Of a stretch of 64,000 nucleotides of DNA, positions 51,250 through 60,039 are shown one piece after another. A program made the position numbers and the translations under genes. Source of the DNA: Streptomyces chattanoogensis (GTDB lineage Bacteria; Actinomycetota; Actinomycetes; Streptomycetales; Streptomycetaceae). The notes under the pieces are model-generated. The model was given only the letters and a program-made list of their open reading frames with translations. It had not been told where the DNA came from and did not search any database. The stretch's first letter is position 1. Each line of letters opens with the position of its first letter. The stretch covers positions 31,271 to 95,270 of the forward strand of contig NZ_LGKG01000157.1 in NCBI RefSeq assembly GCF_001294335.1, written 5' to 3'.

Positions 51250-51912
51250 ATGCTCAGCCACATCGCCGGCGCGGTGGTGCCCGTCCTCGGCCGTCTCACG
51301 GTCACGGCCGCGCCCGACGCCGAGCTGGCACCGGGCAGCATCATCGCCGCCAACCACACCTCGCTGCTGGATCCGGCAGTGGTGATCGCGGCACTCCACC
51401 GGCACGGCGTCCGCCCGGTCATTCTGGCCACCGCCGGACTGTGGCGTATCCCCGTCCTCGGCCGCGCACTCACGCGCGAAGGACATGTCCCGGTGCACCG
51501 GAACGACCCCCGGGCGGCCCGTTCACTGGACGGTGCCGAGGAGGCCCTCGCGAGCGGCCGTTCCGTCCTCATCTACGGAGAAGGCCGCCTTCCGCAGCGC
51601 ACCGACTCCGGCGAAACCCCACCCGGCCCGTTCCGTCCCGGACTTGCCGCGCTGGCGCAGCGCACGGGAGCCCCCGTCGTCCCACTGGGCCAGGCCGGCG
51701 CCCGCCGGCTGTCCTCCGGCAGCAGGGCCAAGCAGATCGCCGGATTCCTCACCGCTCCCGCGCGCCGCCCGGACCTGCATGTCCACATCGGGGCAGCGGT
51801 GCGGCTGAACGGCGACAGACACACGGCCACGGCCCGGGCGCGGGCCGCAGTCACCGATGCCTGGCGGACCGCCGCCGAACGGCTCGGCGAGCCGGTGGTG
51901 CTCGCGGCCTGA
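51250..51912 (+). CDS. 1-acyl-glycerol-3-phosphate acyltransferase-like protein (PlsC family)
   Basis: The 220-residue protein has the acyltransferase block I NHTSLLDP (HX4D with His36 and Asp41). Block III is a variant, YGEGRLPQR where EGT is usual, and block IV is TGAPVVPLGQ. It should transfer an acyl chain onto a lysophospholipid-type acceptor. ATG at 51250 is chosen because AAGGAGG (51235-51241) is 8 bases upstream; the GTG at 51226 is upstream of that site and less likely. Confidence 0.88.
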   Translation: MLSHIAGAVVPVLGRLTVTAAPDAELAPGSIIAANHTSLLDPAVVIAALHRHGVRPVILATAGLWRIPVLGRALTREGHVPVHRNDPRAARSLDGAEEALASGRSVLIYGEGRLPQRTDSGETPPGPFRPGLAALAQRTGAPVVPLGQAGARRLSSGSRAKQIAGFLTAPARRPDLHVHIGAAVRLNGDRHTATARARAAVTDAWRTAAERLGEPVVLAA

Positions 51913-52000
51913 GCCGCGGCGCCGGGAGAGTTCAGCGGAACCTGCGTGCTCGGTGGTCCGTCCCGTCGGCTCCGCCGGAGAGCCATCCCCGGCCGCGGGC

Positions 52001-52930
52001 TCATATTCGGGTGCCCTCACGCTCCTCGAACCGCTTGCCGAACCCCTGCTGGAACTGCTGCTTGAAGTGCTCCGCCAGATCCACGGTGTCGGACGCGGGC
52101 GGCGCCTGGACCGTGACCGGCTTGTTCACGTCGAAGAAGCGGATGGTGAGGTCCAGCGGGCCGCGGTCGGTCCCCGCGCGCTCGCGGAACTTCACCGTGC
52201 GGTCGTCGGGCCCGACCCACAGATCGAGCTTCAGCGCATTCACGCCGAGCTGCTTGTACCGCCGGACCGCCTTCGCACGGCGCTCGGCCCCCAGCGCACC
52301 CTTCGCATGGCGCCGCTTCAGCAGCTCGTCCACGGAGACCGTACCGGCGTAGTGCGTCGTCCTCACGCCGTCGACGGTCTCCACGCCGACCTTCTTGACG
52401 TCACCGGACTGGGCGAGCAACGACGCCTGCGCCGCCGGGTCCTGGTCGGCCTGCTGCCGCATCCCCCCGAAACCGCCCGCGCCCCCGGCACCCTTGCCCC
52501 GCATCTGGAACTTCAGCCAGTGCTTGCCGTGCAGGGCCGCCGCCGCGCGCTCGCCCGCGCCCACATACACCGTGTCCCCGATGAGCCGCACCGAGAACTC
52601 ACCCGACTTCAAACCCCCGGACGCCTTCATCCGCATATCGATGGCACGGGGACGCAGACTGAAGGACACCTTGCCCTCGACGGTCCCCTGACCGCCGACC
52701 TTGCCGTTGATGCGGTACGACAGGGAGTTGAGCCTGGCGCCCTTGTCGACCGCCTTCTGCACCGCGGCGACCGGCGCGGCATTGAACTTCTCCGGCTTGG
52801 CCGTCCGGTCGCGCCCTGCGCCGCCCGGCGACGAGCAGGCCGCCGTGCCGCACAGCATCGCGCCGGCGAGCACCGCGCCCACGGTACGGACCGAAGAACG
52901 GGAAAGTGCGAGCGAAGAACGTCGAGCCAT
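52001..52930 (-). CDS. Lipoprotein of the LppX/LprAFG-like type
   Basis: The 309-residue protein has a lipobox ending in Cys32 (CGTAAC) and a beta-rich mature domain (LSYRINGKVGGQGTVEGKVS, then FSVRLIGDTVYVGAGERAAA), as in lipid-carrier lipoproteins of actinobacteria. A glycine-rich loop (GKGAGGAGGFGGM) lies near residue 145. It is anchored outside the membrane; the ligand is unknown. It is transcribed alone, divergent from the next gene. Confidence 0.85.
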   Translation of the reverse strand: MARRSSLALSRSSVRTVGAVLAGAMLCGTAACSSPGGAGRDRTAKPEKFNAAPVAAVQKAVDKGARLNSLSYRINGKVGGQGTVEGKVSFSLRPRAIDMRMKASGGLKSGEFSVRLIGDTVYVGAGERAAAALHGKHWLKFQMRGKGAGGAGGFGGMRQQADQDPAAQASLLAQSGDVKKVGVETVDGVRTTHYAGTVSVDELLKRRHAKGALGAERRAKAVRRYKQLGVNALKLDLWVGPDDRTVKFRERAGTDRGPLDLTIRFFDVNKPVTVQAPPASDTVDLAEHFKQQFQQGFGKRFEEREGTRI

Positions 52931-53253
52931 GGCCCCCCCAAGAAGTGCGGACAGAAGCGCGGATCAGGAGGCGCAGGGCGTGCCCCGCGGCCCAGGAACC
53001 GCGAATCGGTGAAGAGTCGAATGCGTGTCTGACGGAGACAGTAACGCACCCCACTGACAATGCGCGTCGCGCGTCATCGTCCCGGCCGACGGAAGGGAGA
53101 CGCAGTTCAGCGAGGCGTACAACGGCCGCGCGGCGTCCCGCAAGCGAGATCGACTTGCTGCAGGGTTATTTTCAGTTGGTGTGTGGATGCGTGCTTTGGG
53201 GTGCTTTGCAAGACAAGATCGGATCACCTGCGGAGGAATCGCGTTGTCAGGGT
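52931..53253 (+). other. 323-base gap with probable promoter
   Basis: No gene is supported. The AT-richer part at 53150-53250 (TTATTTTCAGTTGG and following) likely holds the promoter of the hypothetical gene that starts at 53254; GGAGGAAT at 53232-53239 is near its start. Confidence 0.4.
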
Positions 53254-54162
53254 ATGGAGCCTAGAGAGTTGTGGGACCGCAACGCCGTACTCGCAGAAGC
53301 GTTTTGTCTTCGGGACGAGGGAGTGCGGGAGGCCCAGGCCAGACTGGACGAGGCGCAGGCCGACCGGTCGCGGGTCCTGGCGGCGTTTGCGGTGACCGTG
53401 GGCAGCACGGGTGCGGTGGCCGGCCTGTTCGGTCTGAACGAGCGGGAAGTGCGGATCGCCCGGCGCACGGTGGGCAAGGACGACGCCCGCGCGGTTGCCG
53501 AGCAGCTGCTCGCCGCGGCTCCCAACGGCCCCGCCCGGGAGCCCGGTACGGCGGGCCCGGCGGGTCCAGCGGGTCCGGCGGCTGATTCCTCTCCCGACCG
53601 CTCCTCCGATGCCGCCTCGGCGTCCTCCTCTTCCACTGCCCGGCCCACGCCCACCTCGCGCGACAGCCGGGAAAGCCGCGACGGCCGCGAGAGTTCGGGC
53701 ACGTCATCGGAGCCGTCCTGGTCTGCAGCCCTGGACGCGGTGCTCGTCGGCAGCTGGCAGACCGGCGTCGACCTGCGCGAACTGGCCGCCGAATTCGGGC
53801 TCGACTTCAACCGCCTGCTCGCCCGCGCCCAGCAGCTGGCGGCTCAGGGCCGGTTCCATCACAGTCCCGGCCACGCCGGTGAGACCTATGGACGCCACCG
53901 CCGCGGCCCCGGCGATCTCCATGAGGCCGAGTGCACCATCCCCGCACAGCAGACCGCGGCCTGGAACGCCGCCCCTTCCGGGCACTCCGTGGGATCCGCC
54001 TGGCATTCCGGGACACCGCAACCGGCCGAAACCGTCGCCGATATGACCACCCTCGCCCCCGACTGGGACAGCGCCCTCGCCCCATGGGGCACCCTCGCGC
54101 AGCCCCACGAGGAACCCGAGCCGGCCCACCAGCCCTGGACCCAGTACCACCTCAGCTCCTGA
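53254..54162 (+). CDS. Hypothetical protein with two helix-turn-helix-like segments
   Basis: The 302-residue protein has an N-terminal helical segment (AFAVTVGSTGAVAGLFGLNE, then REVRIARRTVGKDDARAVAE; near residue 45). A Ser/Ala-rich linker (residues about 105-155) leads to a second HTH-like segment (ALDAVLVGSWQTGVDLRELA, then EFGLDFNRLLARAQQLAAQG), and the tail is low-complexity with Trp and His. I recall such proteins as Streptomyces-specific possible regulators. The ATG is 17 bases behind the ribosome-binding site, so the start is uncertain. Confidence 0.65.
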   Translation: MEPRELWDRNAVLAEAFCLRDEGVREAQARLDEAQADRSRVLAAFAVTVGSTGAVAGLFGLNEREVRIARRTVGKDDARAVAEQLLAAAPNGPAREPGTAGPAGPAGPAADSSPDRSSDAASASSSSTARPTPTSRDSRESRDGRESSGTSSEPSWSAALDAVLVGSWQTGVDLRELAAEFGLDFNRLLARAQQLAAQGRFHHSPGHAGETYGRHRRGPGDLHEAECTIPAQQTAAWNAAPSGHSVGSAWHSGTPQPAETVADMTTLAPDWDSALAPWGTLAQPHEEPEPAHQPWTQYHLSS

Positions 54163-54398
54163 GCCGCTCCGCCTCGATTCGTACCCCCGCCCCGCCATGG
54201 CGACCGACCGGCGGGGCTTTGTCGGGCCCGGGGGCGAACGGTTGGGTGAATGCGAAATCAGTGAAAGGAGAGGCGCGAGACGACGATTTCAGTGGAACCC
54301 TAGCTACTTCGGTGTGGAATCAGTACGCTCTGGCGACAAGTTCAGCTTCAGCAGGCCATTGTCAGTCGGTCGCAAGTTCACCACACCCAAGGATCCCC

Positions 54399-55076
54399 AT
54401 GACCGCCCCGTCCCCCGGCCGCCCCCTGTCGCACACGGAACGCACGCGTCACCGGCGCCTGCGGGAACAAGGCAGCCTGGACCGGGCCGAGCTGGATGCC
54501 GTACTGGCGGCCGGATTCGTGTGTCACCTCGGAGTGACCGTGGACGGCACGGTGATGGTCGTCCCCACGGTCTACGGCTCCGACGGCAGCACGCTCTACT
54601 TTCACGGCTCGGTGGCCAGCCGCAGCCTCGTCGCGTCACCCGGGACAACGGTGTGCGTGACGGTCACCCACGTCGACGGCCTCGTCCTGGCCCGTTCCGT
54701 CTTCGAGCACGGCATCAACTACCGCAGCGCGATGATCTACGGAGTTCCCCGCCTGGTCACGGACGAGGAAGAGAAGCTGGCGGGGCTGCGGTGCCTGACG
54801 GAGCAGTCCGCCCCGGGCCAGTGGGACTACGCCCGGCGCCCCAGCCGCAAGGAACTGGCCGCCACCGCACTGCTCGCCCTCTCGCTCGACGAGGCCTCGC
54901 TGAAGATCCGTACCGGCCCGCCGGACGACGGCGACACCCCGGACGCCGAACTCGGCCTCTGGGCCGGGGTCCTTCCGCTGAACACCTCATGGGGCGCCCT
55001 CGAACCGGCCCCTGACCTGGCCGCTGCCCTTGCTCCGCCGCCGCATCTCGTACGGCGCGCGGGCGCGGTGGTGTAG
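54399..55076 (+). CDS. Pyridoxamine 5'-phosphate oxidase-fold protein (NimA-like)
   Basis: The 225-residue protein has a split-barrel flavin-binding domain (LVASPGTTVCVTVTHVDGLV) after an RHRRLREQGSLDRAELDAVL N-terminus typical of NimA-like proteins. These bind FMN or F420 and may reduce small molecules; this member's substrate is unknown. ATG at 54399 is preceded by AAGGATCC. The upstream AT-rich region near 54300-54390 may be its promoter. Confidence 0.88.
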   Translation: MTAPSPGRPLSHTERTRHRRLREQGSLDRAELDAVLAAGFVCHLGVTVDGTVMVVPTVYGSDGSTLYFHGSVASRSLVASPGTTVCVTVTHVDGLVLARSVFEHGINYRSAMIYGVPRLVTDEEEKLAGLRCLTEQSAPGQWDYARRPSRKELAATALLALSLDEASLKIRTGPPDDGDTPDAELGLWAGVLPLNTSWGALEPAPDLAAALAPPPHLVRRAGAVV

Positions 55077-55165
55077 CGGTCCCCCCCCTCGGCGGCCGGA
55101 CGTCGTACAACCTTCACATGCGGCAGACAGTCTCCCCACCGCTGTCACATCGCCCCGGGAGCCCC

Positions 55166-55618
55166 ATGCGCCGCCTCGTCACCAGCACCGTGATCGCAGC
55201 CGCCTGCCTCATGCTCGCGGCCTGCGCGTCGACGTCGTCCGGCTCGGGTGCCCCCAAGCAGTCCGCCGCCGCGGCACAGCCCGCCGCCACGACGGTGTCG
55301 GGCGCCCCCGACGCCGAATTCACCCTGGGCAGCGAGACCATCCACCCCGGACATCATCGGAGCGCACCCGTCCCCCACCTTGCGGGCAAGGGCCTCCAGG
55401 CCGCCCGAGACGCAGCGCGAGCCGCCGGTTTCCGGTCGGTCCGTACGTACGACATCCGGGGCCGCGGCCGCACACCGGCCTCCGACCGCGGCTGGAGGGT
55501 CTGCACGCAGACACCGGGATTCGGGCGCGCCCGCACCGACATCACCCTCACGCTCGGCGTGGTGCGGAGCGAAGAAGACTGCTTCGGCGGTGACGAGCAG
55601 GGGCGGGGGAGCGCCTGA
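55166..55618 (+). CDS. Lipoprotein with a PASTA-like domain
   Basis: The 150-residue protein has a lipobox ending at Cys20 (LMLAACAS) and a Ser/Ala-rich linker. A single PASTA-like fold follows (VPHLAGKGLQAARDAARAAG and then FRSVRTYDI), plus two Cys in the tail. PASTA modules bind peptidoglycan or protein kinases. ATG at 55166 gives the lipoprotein signal; the open frame extends upstream without one. It is a single gene. Confidence 0.78.
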   Translation: MRRLVTSTVIAAACLMLAACASTSSGSGAPKQSAAAAQPAATTVSGAPDAEFTLGSETIHPGHHRSAPVPHLAGKGLQAARDAARAAGFRSVRTYDIRGRGRTPASDRGWRVCTQTPGFGRARTDITLTLGVVRSEEDCFGGDEQGRGSA

Positions 55619-56189
55619 CGATTACGGCCGCTCCCTTTCGCCGAGGGCCACCGGAGACCGGGTGAACTCCGGCGTCACTCGGCGGGGTGCGCTCACCAGG
55701 GTGTGGACCAGGGCGAGTTGAGGCGCGGCGGACCCGGTCAGCGCCCCGGCCGGCCCAGCGGTGCCGGTGCCGCGCGCGGCGGTCACCAGGGCCCGCGGTA
55801 ACACGCCGTCGGTGGTGTGCGCGCCACCCGGCTGCTTCGCGAGCCCGTCCCGACGATCCTGACGATCTCCCCCCGGTGCCGCGCGGCGATGAAGGCCGAG
55901 CGCGCCAAGGCCGGCGGCCGCGCATGACGAGGGCGAGGGCGCCGGCATGGCGAGGTCCGCGGACCGGTGCCACCATGTAACTGGTGTCTGCTCGATGGCA
56001 CCTCGGCGCGCGGACCGGGACGAGGCCCTCCGGTGTCGTTCTCGGTTATGCACAAACCGGCTCTGCGCGTACGCCTCCCTCCGGGAAACCTGACTGGCCA
56101 TCTGCCGGGAAGACGCTCCGTATTCTCCCGAAGGGGGACTCTCGGCGAGTGATGCCGGCGGGCACCGCACTCTCGCGAGGATGGATGTC
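55619..56189. other. 571-base region without a supported gene
   Basis: Open frames on the minus strand show patchy coding-like stretches (for example SAFIAARHRGEIVRIVGTGS) split over different frames. This could be the remains of an old gene, but no family is recognisable. The right end carries the promoter and ribosome-binding site of the DUF2235 gene. Confidence 0.4.
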
Positions 56190-57329
56190 ATGGCCAAGCG
56201 TCTGATCGTCTGCTGCGACGGAACGTGGAACCTCGCCGACCAGCCGAGCAAGACCAATGTCACCAAGGTCGCCCTGTCCGTGCTGCCACGGTCCGCCGCC
56301 GGGGTGGAGCAGCGGGTGTACCACCACCGCGGGGTCGGCACGAGTCGTTGGGAACGGCTGCGGGGCGGGGCGTTCGGGCTGGGGCTGTCGCGGAACGTCC
56401 TCGACGCCTATCGCTTCCTCGTCCACAACTATGAGCCCGGTGACGAGCTGTACCTGTTCGGGTTCAGCCGGGGGGCGTACACCGCGCGCAGCCTGGCGGG
56501 GCTGGTGCGCAACTCCGGGATCCTGCGCCGGGAGAACGCCGACCGGGTCAAGGAGGCGTGGGGCCTGTATCGCGACCGGGTCGAGAAGCCGAGCGGTGCG
56601 GCGTCCACCCTGTTCCGCCGGGCGTTCGCCCACGAGCCGGAGATCCACTTCATCGGCGTGTGGGACACGGTGGGTGCCCTGGGCATCCCGGTTCCGGGGC
56701 CGCGGTGGTTCAAGCCGGTCGTGGGCATGGTCAATCGCCGTTGGGCGTTCCACGACACCGCGCTGAGCAGCCATGTGAAGGCGGCCTTCCACGCACTGGC
56801 CGTCGACGAGCAGCGCACGGCGTTCGAGCCGACGCTGTGGATCCCGCAGCCCGGCGCCGCCGACAGCGGGCAGGAGCTGCGGCAGGTGTGGTTCGCCGGG
56901 GTGCACAGCGACATCGGCGGCGGCTACCCGGAGACGTCCCTGTCCGACATCGCCCTGCTGTGGATGGTCCACCACGCCCGCAGACACGGGCTGGAGTTCG
57001 ACACGGAGGCGCTGAGCCCGGCCGGGCCGCGTGAGAAGAGCCCGGACCGGAGCATCGAGTTCAGGGTGCGGCCCCTCGTCATGGGCGAGCTGCACGATTC
57101 GCGCACGGGGCTGTACCGACTGGCCGGGACACTGCACCGGCCCATCGGGCGGACGGCGGACGGCGGCGGCCTCGACGGGAGCCAATACCTGGCCGTGACC
57201 ACCAAGGCGCGCCACGACGGGGACGCGGCCTACCGGCCGCCGGAGCTCGACCGGTATCTCGACGACGAGGCGGACGTCCAGCTCGAACCGGTGTCCCTGG
57301 ACGTCCGCGGCGCCGAGGTGCGGACCTGA
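56190..57329 (+). CDS. DUF2235 alpha/beta hydrolase (Tle1-like phospholipase fold)
   Basis: The 379-residue protein has LIVCCDGTWN at the start, the nucleophile Ser in GFSRGAYTARS near residue 98, VWDTVGALG near 160 and the GVHSDIGGGY His-Asp region near 240, all typical of DUF2235. Related domains are phospholipases, including type VI effectors, but here it stands alone with no secretion system. ATG at 56190 is favoured by GAGGATGG 8 bases upstream; the ATG at 56181 is too close to the site. Coding-like sequence continues in frame after the stop. Confidence 0.88.
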   Translation: MAKRLIVCCDGTWNLADQPSKTNVTKVALSVLPRSAAGVEQRVYHHRGVGTSRWERLRGGAFGLGLSRNVLDAYRFLVHNYEPGDELYLFGFSRGAYTARSLAGLVRNSGILRRENADRVKEAWGLYRDRVEKPSGAASTLFRRAFAHEPEIHFIGVWDTVGALGIPVPGPRWFKPVVGMVNRRWAFHDTALSSHVKAAFHALAVDEQRTAFEPTLWIPQPGAADSGQELRQVWFAGVHSDIGGGYPETSLSDIALLWMVHHARRHGLEFDTEALSPAGPREKSPDRSIEFRVRPLVMGELHDSRTGLYRLAGTLHRPIGRTADGGGLDGSQYLAVTTKARHDGDAAYRPPELDRYLDDEADVQLEPVSLDVRGAEVRT

Positions 57330-57524
57330 CCAGTCCGCCGCCAGGCCGAACTCACCCGCGCCGGTGCCGACTTCCCCGTAGCCCTGCTCTTCGCCGCCCT
57401 GCTCTTCGGCCACGCCGTCGTGTGCGCCTTGGCCGCGGTCGCCCTGCCCACCGATCCGCCGTGCGTGGCCTGGTCAACCGTGCGTGCCTTCGTCAACACG
57501 GCCGTACACAGTCCGCATGGTGCC
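57330..57524 (+). other. In-frame coding-like extension behind the DUF2235 stop
   Basis: The frame stays open for 65 codons after TGA, with strong C/G third-position bias and a hydrophobic helix (FPVALLFAALLFGHAVVCAL). It has no start codon at its head. It may be a decayed gene end or a readthrough extension. The remaining bases to 57718 show nothing. Confidence 0.45.
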
Positions 57525-57718
57525 TGATCTGCCCTTCAGCGGGGTGTAGATCGTCGGTCGCCGGCGAGGGGCGGCAGCTGCGCGACCACGACGAAACAGG
57601 CTGCGGCGGCAGGGAGCGCATGACCACGATCACCAGGTCCCTGCCGCTCAATTGCGGCCGGCGTGCGAGCCAAGGACTCCGGAGCCGTGTACTTCCGGTT
57701 GGCTTCCGAGCCGAAGCC

Positions 57719-58459
57719 TCAGCCGTTGCCCACGGTGCGGTCGAGCAGGGGGAGCAGGCGGTCCCAGTGACGCTGCCGCGCGGAGGGGTTGAAGGCGTCG
57801 GTGTCGGACATGGTGAAGCCGTGGACGGTGCCGGGGTAGATCTCGGAGGTGTAGTCGACACCTGCGGCATCCAGGGCCTGGTTCAGCTCGCCGAGGGCCT
57901 CGGGCGTGAGGTCGGTTTCGGCGTGGCCGAGGTGGACCTGGGCGGTGATCTTCGAGAAGAGGTCGGGCCCGTCGGCGCCCACGGGACCGTGGAATCCGGC
58001 GACGGCGGCCACCTGGCCGGGGTGGGCCGCGGCGGTGCGCATCGCCAGCAGGCCGCCTATGCAGTAGCCGGTCACCGCGACCGGTCCGGCGCCGACCTCG
58101 GGCTGGGTGGTGAGGAACCTGAGGTAGGCGTCGGCGTCGCTCAGGACACGTTCGGCGGTGTGCGCCTCGATCAAGGGCATCAGCTGGGCGAAGACCGCGG
58201 GCCGGACCTCTTCTCCGATGTGCTCGGGAAGTTCGATCACCGGTGCCGGGCCGTGCCGGTAGAAGAGGTTGGGGACGAGTACGTAGTACCCGTGCCCGGC
58301 CAGTTCGCGGGCCATCTCCCGCAGCACGGGCCGGATCCCGAAGCCGTCCGCGTACATCAGCACCCCTGGGTGCCGCTCGCCGTGGTCGGGGAAGGCGGCG
58401 AAGGCGTCGGCCTGGCCGTCCGTGGTGGGAATCTGCAGCGACTTGATCTTGGTGGGAAT
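57719..58459 (-). CDS. Dienelactone hydrolase family protein
   Basis: The roughly 246-residue protein has the alpha/beta-hydrolase fold with nucleophile Cys in VTGYCIGGLLA near residue 135, the acid in HAETD and the His in GTVHGFTM. Members open dienelactone or related lactones. The first visible GTG (58363) would remove the essential first strand. Homologous-looking sequence (KIKSLQIPTTDGQADAFAAF) begins at an ATT codon at 58459, with GGAAGGA 8 bases upstream and no ATG, GTG or TTG in frame between; CTG at 58438 is the other option. It is divergent from a MarR gene and probably repressed by it. Confidence 0.85.
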   Translation of the reverse strand: MPTKIKSLQIPTTDGQADAFAAFPDHGERHPGVLMYADGFGIRPVLREMARELAGHGYYVLVPNLFYRHGPAPVIELPEHIGEEVRPAVFAQLMPLIEAHTAERVLSDADAYLRFLTTQPEVGAGPVAVTGYCIGGLLAMRTAAAHPGQVAAVAGFHGPVGADGPDLFSKITAQVHLGHAETDLTPEALGELNQALDAAGVDYTSEIYPGTVHGFTMSDTDAFNPSARQRHWDRLLPLLDRTVGNG

Positions 58460-58503
58460 AGTGGTTCTTCCTTCCTTGAAGTTCGCCGAAGTAACGTTTA
58501 TTG

Positions 58504-58552
58504 CACTAACGTTCTCGGCGCCAGCGAACGTACATCGTTAGTCTCACTAACG
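58504..58552. promoter_or_regulatory. MarR operator region
   Basis: CGTTAGT-CTC-ACTAACG (58536-58552) is a perfect 17-bp inverted repeat just before the MarR gene. CACTAACGTT at 58504-58513 repeats the half-site, and TAACGTT occurs again at about 58492. Confidence 0.8.
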
Positions 58553-58572
58553 CAACGGGTAGGGTTGGCACC

Positions 58573-59055
58573 ATGACCAGAGCCGAAGCCGCGGGCCTGC
58601 CCGACGACGACGCGCCCAAGATGCCCGACAGGCTGCGCCGACGGGCGAGCCGACAGTTGTCGCAGCTGACCGCGCGGTCGGACCGGCTGATCAACGAGGG
58701 GCTGGCCCGGGTCGACGCCCGCAAGTGGCACTACGCCGTGCTCGCCTCACTGCAGGATTTCGGGCCGGGCAGCCAAGCGGCGCTGAGCGGGCGCACCGGC
58801 ATCTACCGCAGCGACATGGTCGGCGTGCTCAACGAACTGGCCGAGCGTGACCTCGTCGAGCGGGCACCGGATCCCGACGACCGGCGCCGCAACATCATCA
58901 CGATCTCCACCCAGGGCCGCCGTCACCTACACCGCCTCGACAAGGTCCTGGACGACCTCCACGACGAACTGCTCGCCCCATTGAGTCCGGCCGAACGCGA
59001 CCAGTTCGTGCAGTTGCTCACCCGCTTGCTGGACCATCACACCAGGGCGTCCTGA
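58573..59055 (+). CDS. MarR-family regulator
   Basis: The 160-residue winged-helix protein (SGRTGIYRSDMVGVLNELAE, then RDLVERAPDPDDRRRNIITI) is a normal MarR size, with no reactive Cys near the N-terminus, so it probably senses a small ligand. It is divergent from the dienelactone hydrolase gene with an ACTAACG inverted repeat between, so it likely represses both. Confidence 0.92.
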   Translation: MTRAEAAGLPDDDAPKMPDRLRRRASRQLSQLTARSDRLINEGLARVDARKWHYAVLASLQDFGPGSQAALSGRTGIYRSDMVGVLNELAERDLVERAPDPDDRRRNIITISTQGRRHLHRLDKVLDDLHDELLAPLSPAERDQFVQLLTRLLDHHTRAS

Positions 59056-59480
59056 CTCCGCGGAGCGGCATCTGCCGCGACACCGCGCCCGCAGGCGCCT
59101 CTCGAGGCCCACGAGGGATGTGCCGCCCGCGTCCGCGGGGTACTACGGAATCCCCACCCAGCATCCCCCAGCCCTCGAACCAGTACGCCGACTCCTCGAC
59201 GCACACATCCTGACGACGGCTCCGTCAACGTCGATGCCCCCGGTAAACGTCCTCAGCGTCGCAGGACGCCGGTGTCCAGCAGCCGGCCTCGGACCACCAG
59301 CCCCTCTGCCCCCGCAGGAACCGGGCCGGCACTGCGCGTCAGGACAACGACCGCGCCCGTTTGGATCACCCGAGGGCTGCCCTTCAGGTGATCGGCAGGC
59401 TGCTCACAAACCAAGCAGCCGCCGCAGGGGTACCGCATCCCCACAAGGCACCGTCCGGAACCCCCGTGAGGAGAACAACC
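59056..59480. other. 425-base gap without a supported gene
   Basis: The open frames here lack coding-type codon bias. A GAGGAGA ribosome-binding site at 59469-59475 belongs to the following gene. No repeat or clear dyad is apparent. Confidence 0.5.
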
Positions 59481-59765
59481 ATGTACGCAGCCATCCGGCG
59501 ATACGAAGGAGTCACCGACACCGTGGAGACGGCACGCCGGGTCAGCGAAGGATTCGTGCCCCTGATGCGCCAAGCCCCCGGATTCGTCGCCTACTACTGG
59601 ATCGACGCCGGGGGCGGAGTGATGATCTCCACCAGCGTCTTCCAAGACCGAGCCGGCGCCGAGCAATCCATCACCAAAGCTGCTGCGTTCGTGCGGGACA
59701 ACCTCGCCTCACTCCTCCCCAACCCACCCCAGGTCACGACCGGGAAGGTAGTGGCTTCCGCCTGA
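59481..59765 (+). CDS. Small antibiotic-biosynthesis-monooxygenase-like (ABM fold) protein
   Basis: The 94-residue protein (MYAAIRRYEGVTDTVETARR, then GFVAYYWIDAGGGVMISTSV) has the length and strand pattern of ferredoxin-like dimeric ABM-fold proteins. Activity is unknown; the fold is used by small oxygenases and by decorative subunits. GAGGAGA lies 5-6 bases upstream of ATG. It stands alone. Confidence 0.8.
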   Translation: MYAAIRRYEGVTDTVETARRVSEGFVPLMRQAPGFVAYYWIDAGGGVMISTSVFQDRAGAEQSITKAAAFVRDNLASLLPNPPQVTTGKVVASA

Positions 59766-60039
59766 CAACGGCTGCCAGTCACCAGCGGTGCCAAGTCCGC
59801 CACCCTCGCCCGCTCCGCCGGATCAGCGCTCAAGCGCCACCTCAGCTTGATCGCAGTCCGGTACGCGACATGGCGACCACGGAGTCCGCCCGCTGGGCGG
59901 CGGCTTCGGCGCCCCGCTCGACGCCGAGGACTGGCCGAGGCGGCCTGAAATCGCTCCCTTACAACGTGCCAGGATCTGCGAGAACCTGCGAAAACCTGTT
60001 AGCTCAAGGTAGTTCGACGTCGAAGCAAGGACGCCGCTC
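59766..60039. other. 274-base gap without a gene
   Basis: Nothing recognisable is seen. GCGAGAACCTGCGAAAACCT near 59970 is a short direct repeat of GCGA(G/A)AACCTG. Confidence 0.5.

Noticed and set aside
55548..56341. Overlapping minus-strand frames (142-239 codons) in the gap before the DUF2235 gene
   Set aside because: Coding bias is patchy and split over frames. No ribosome-binding site or recognisable domain was found, so they were left as an unassigned gap, possibly old remnants.
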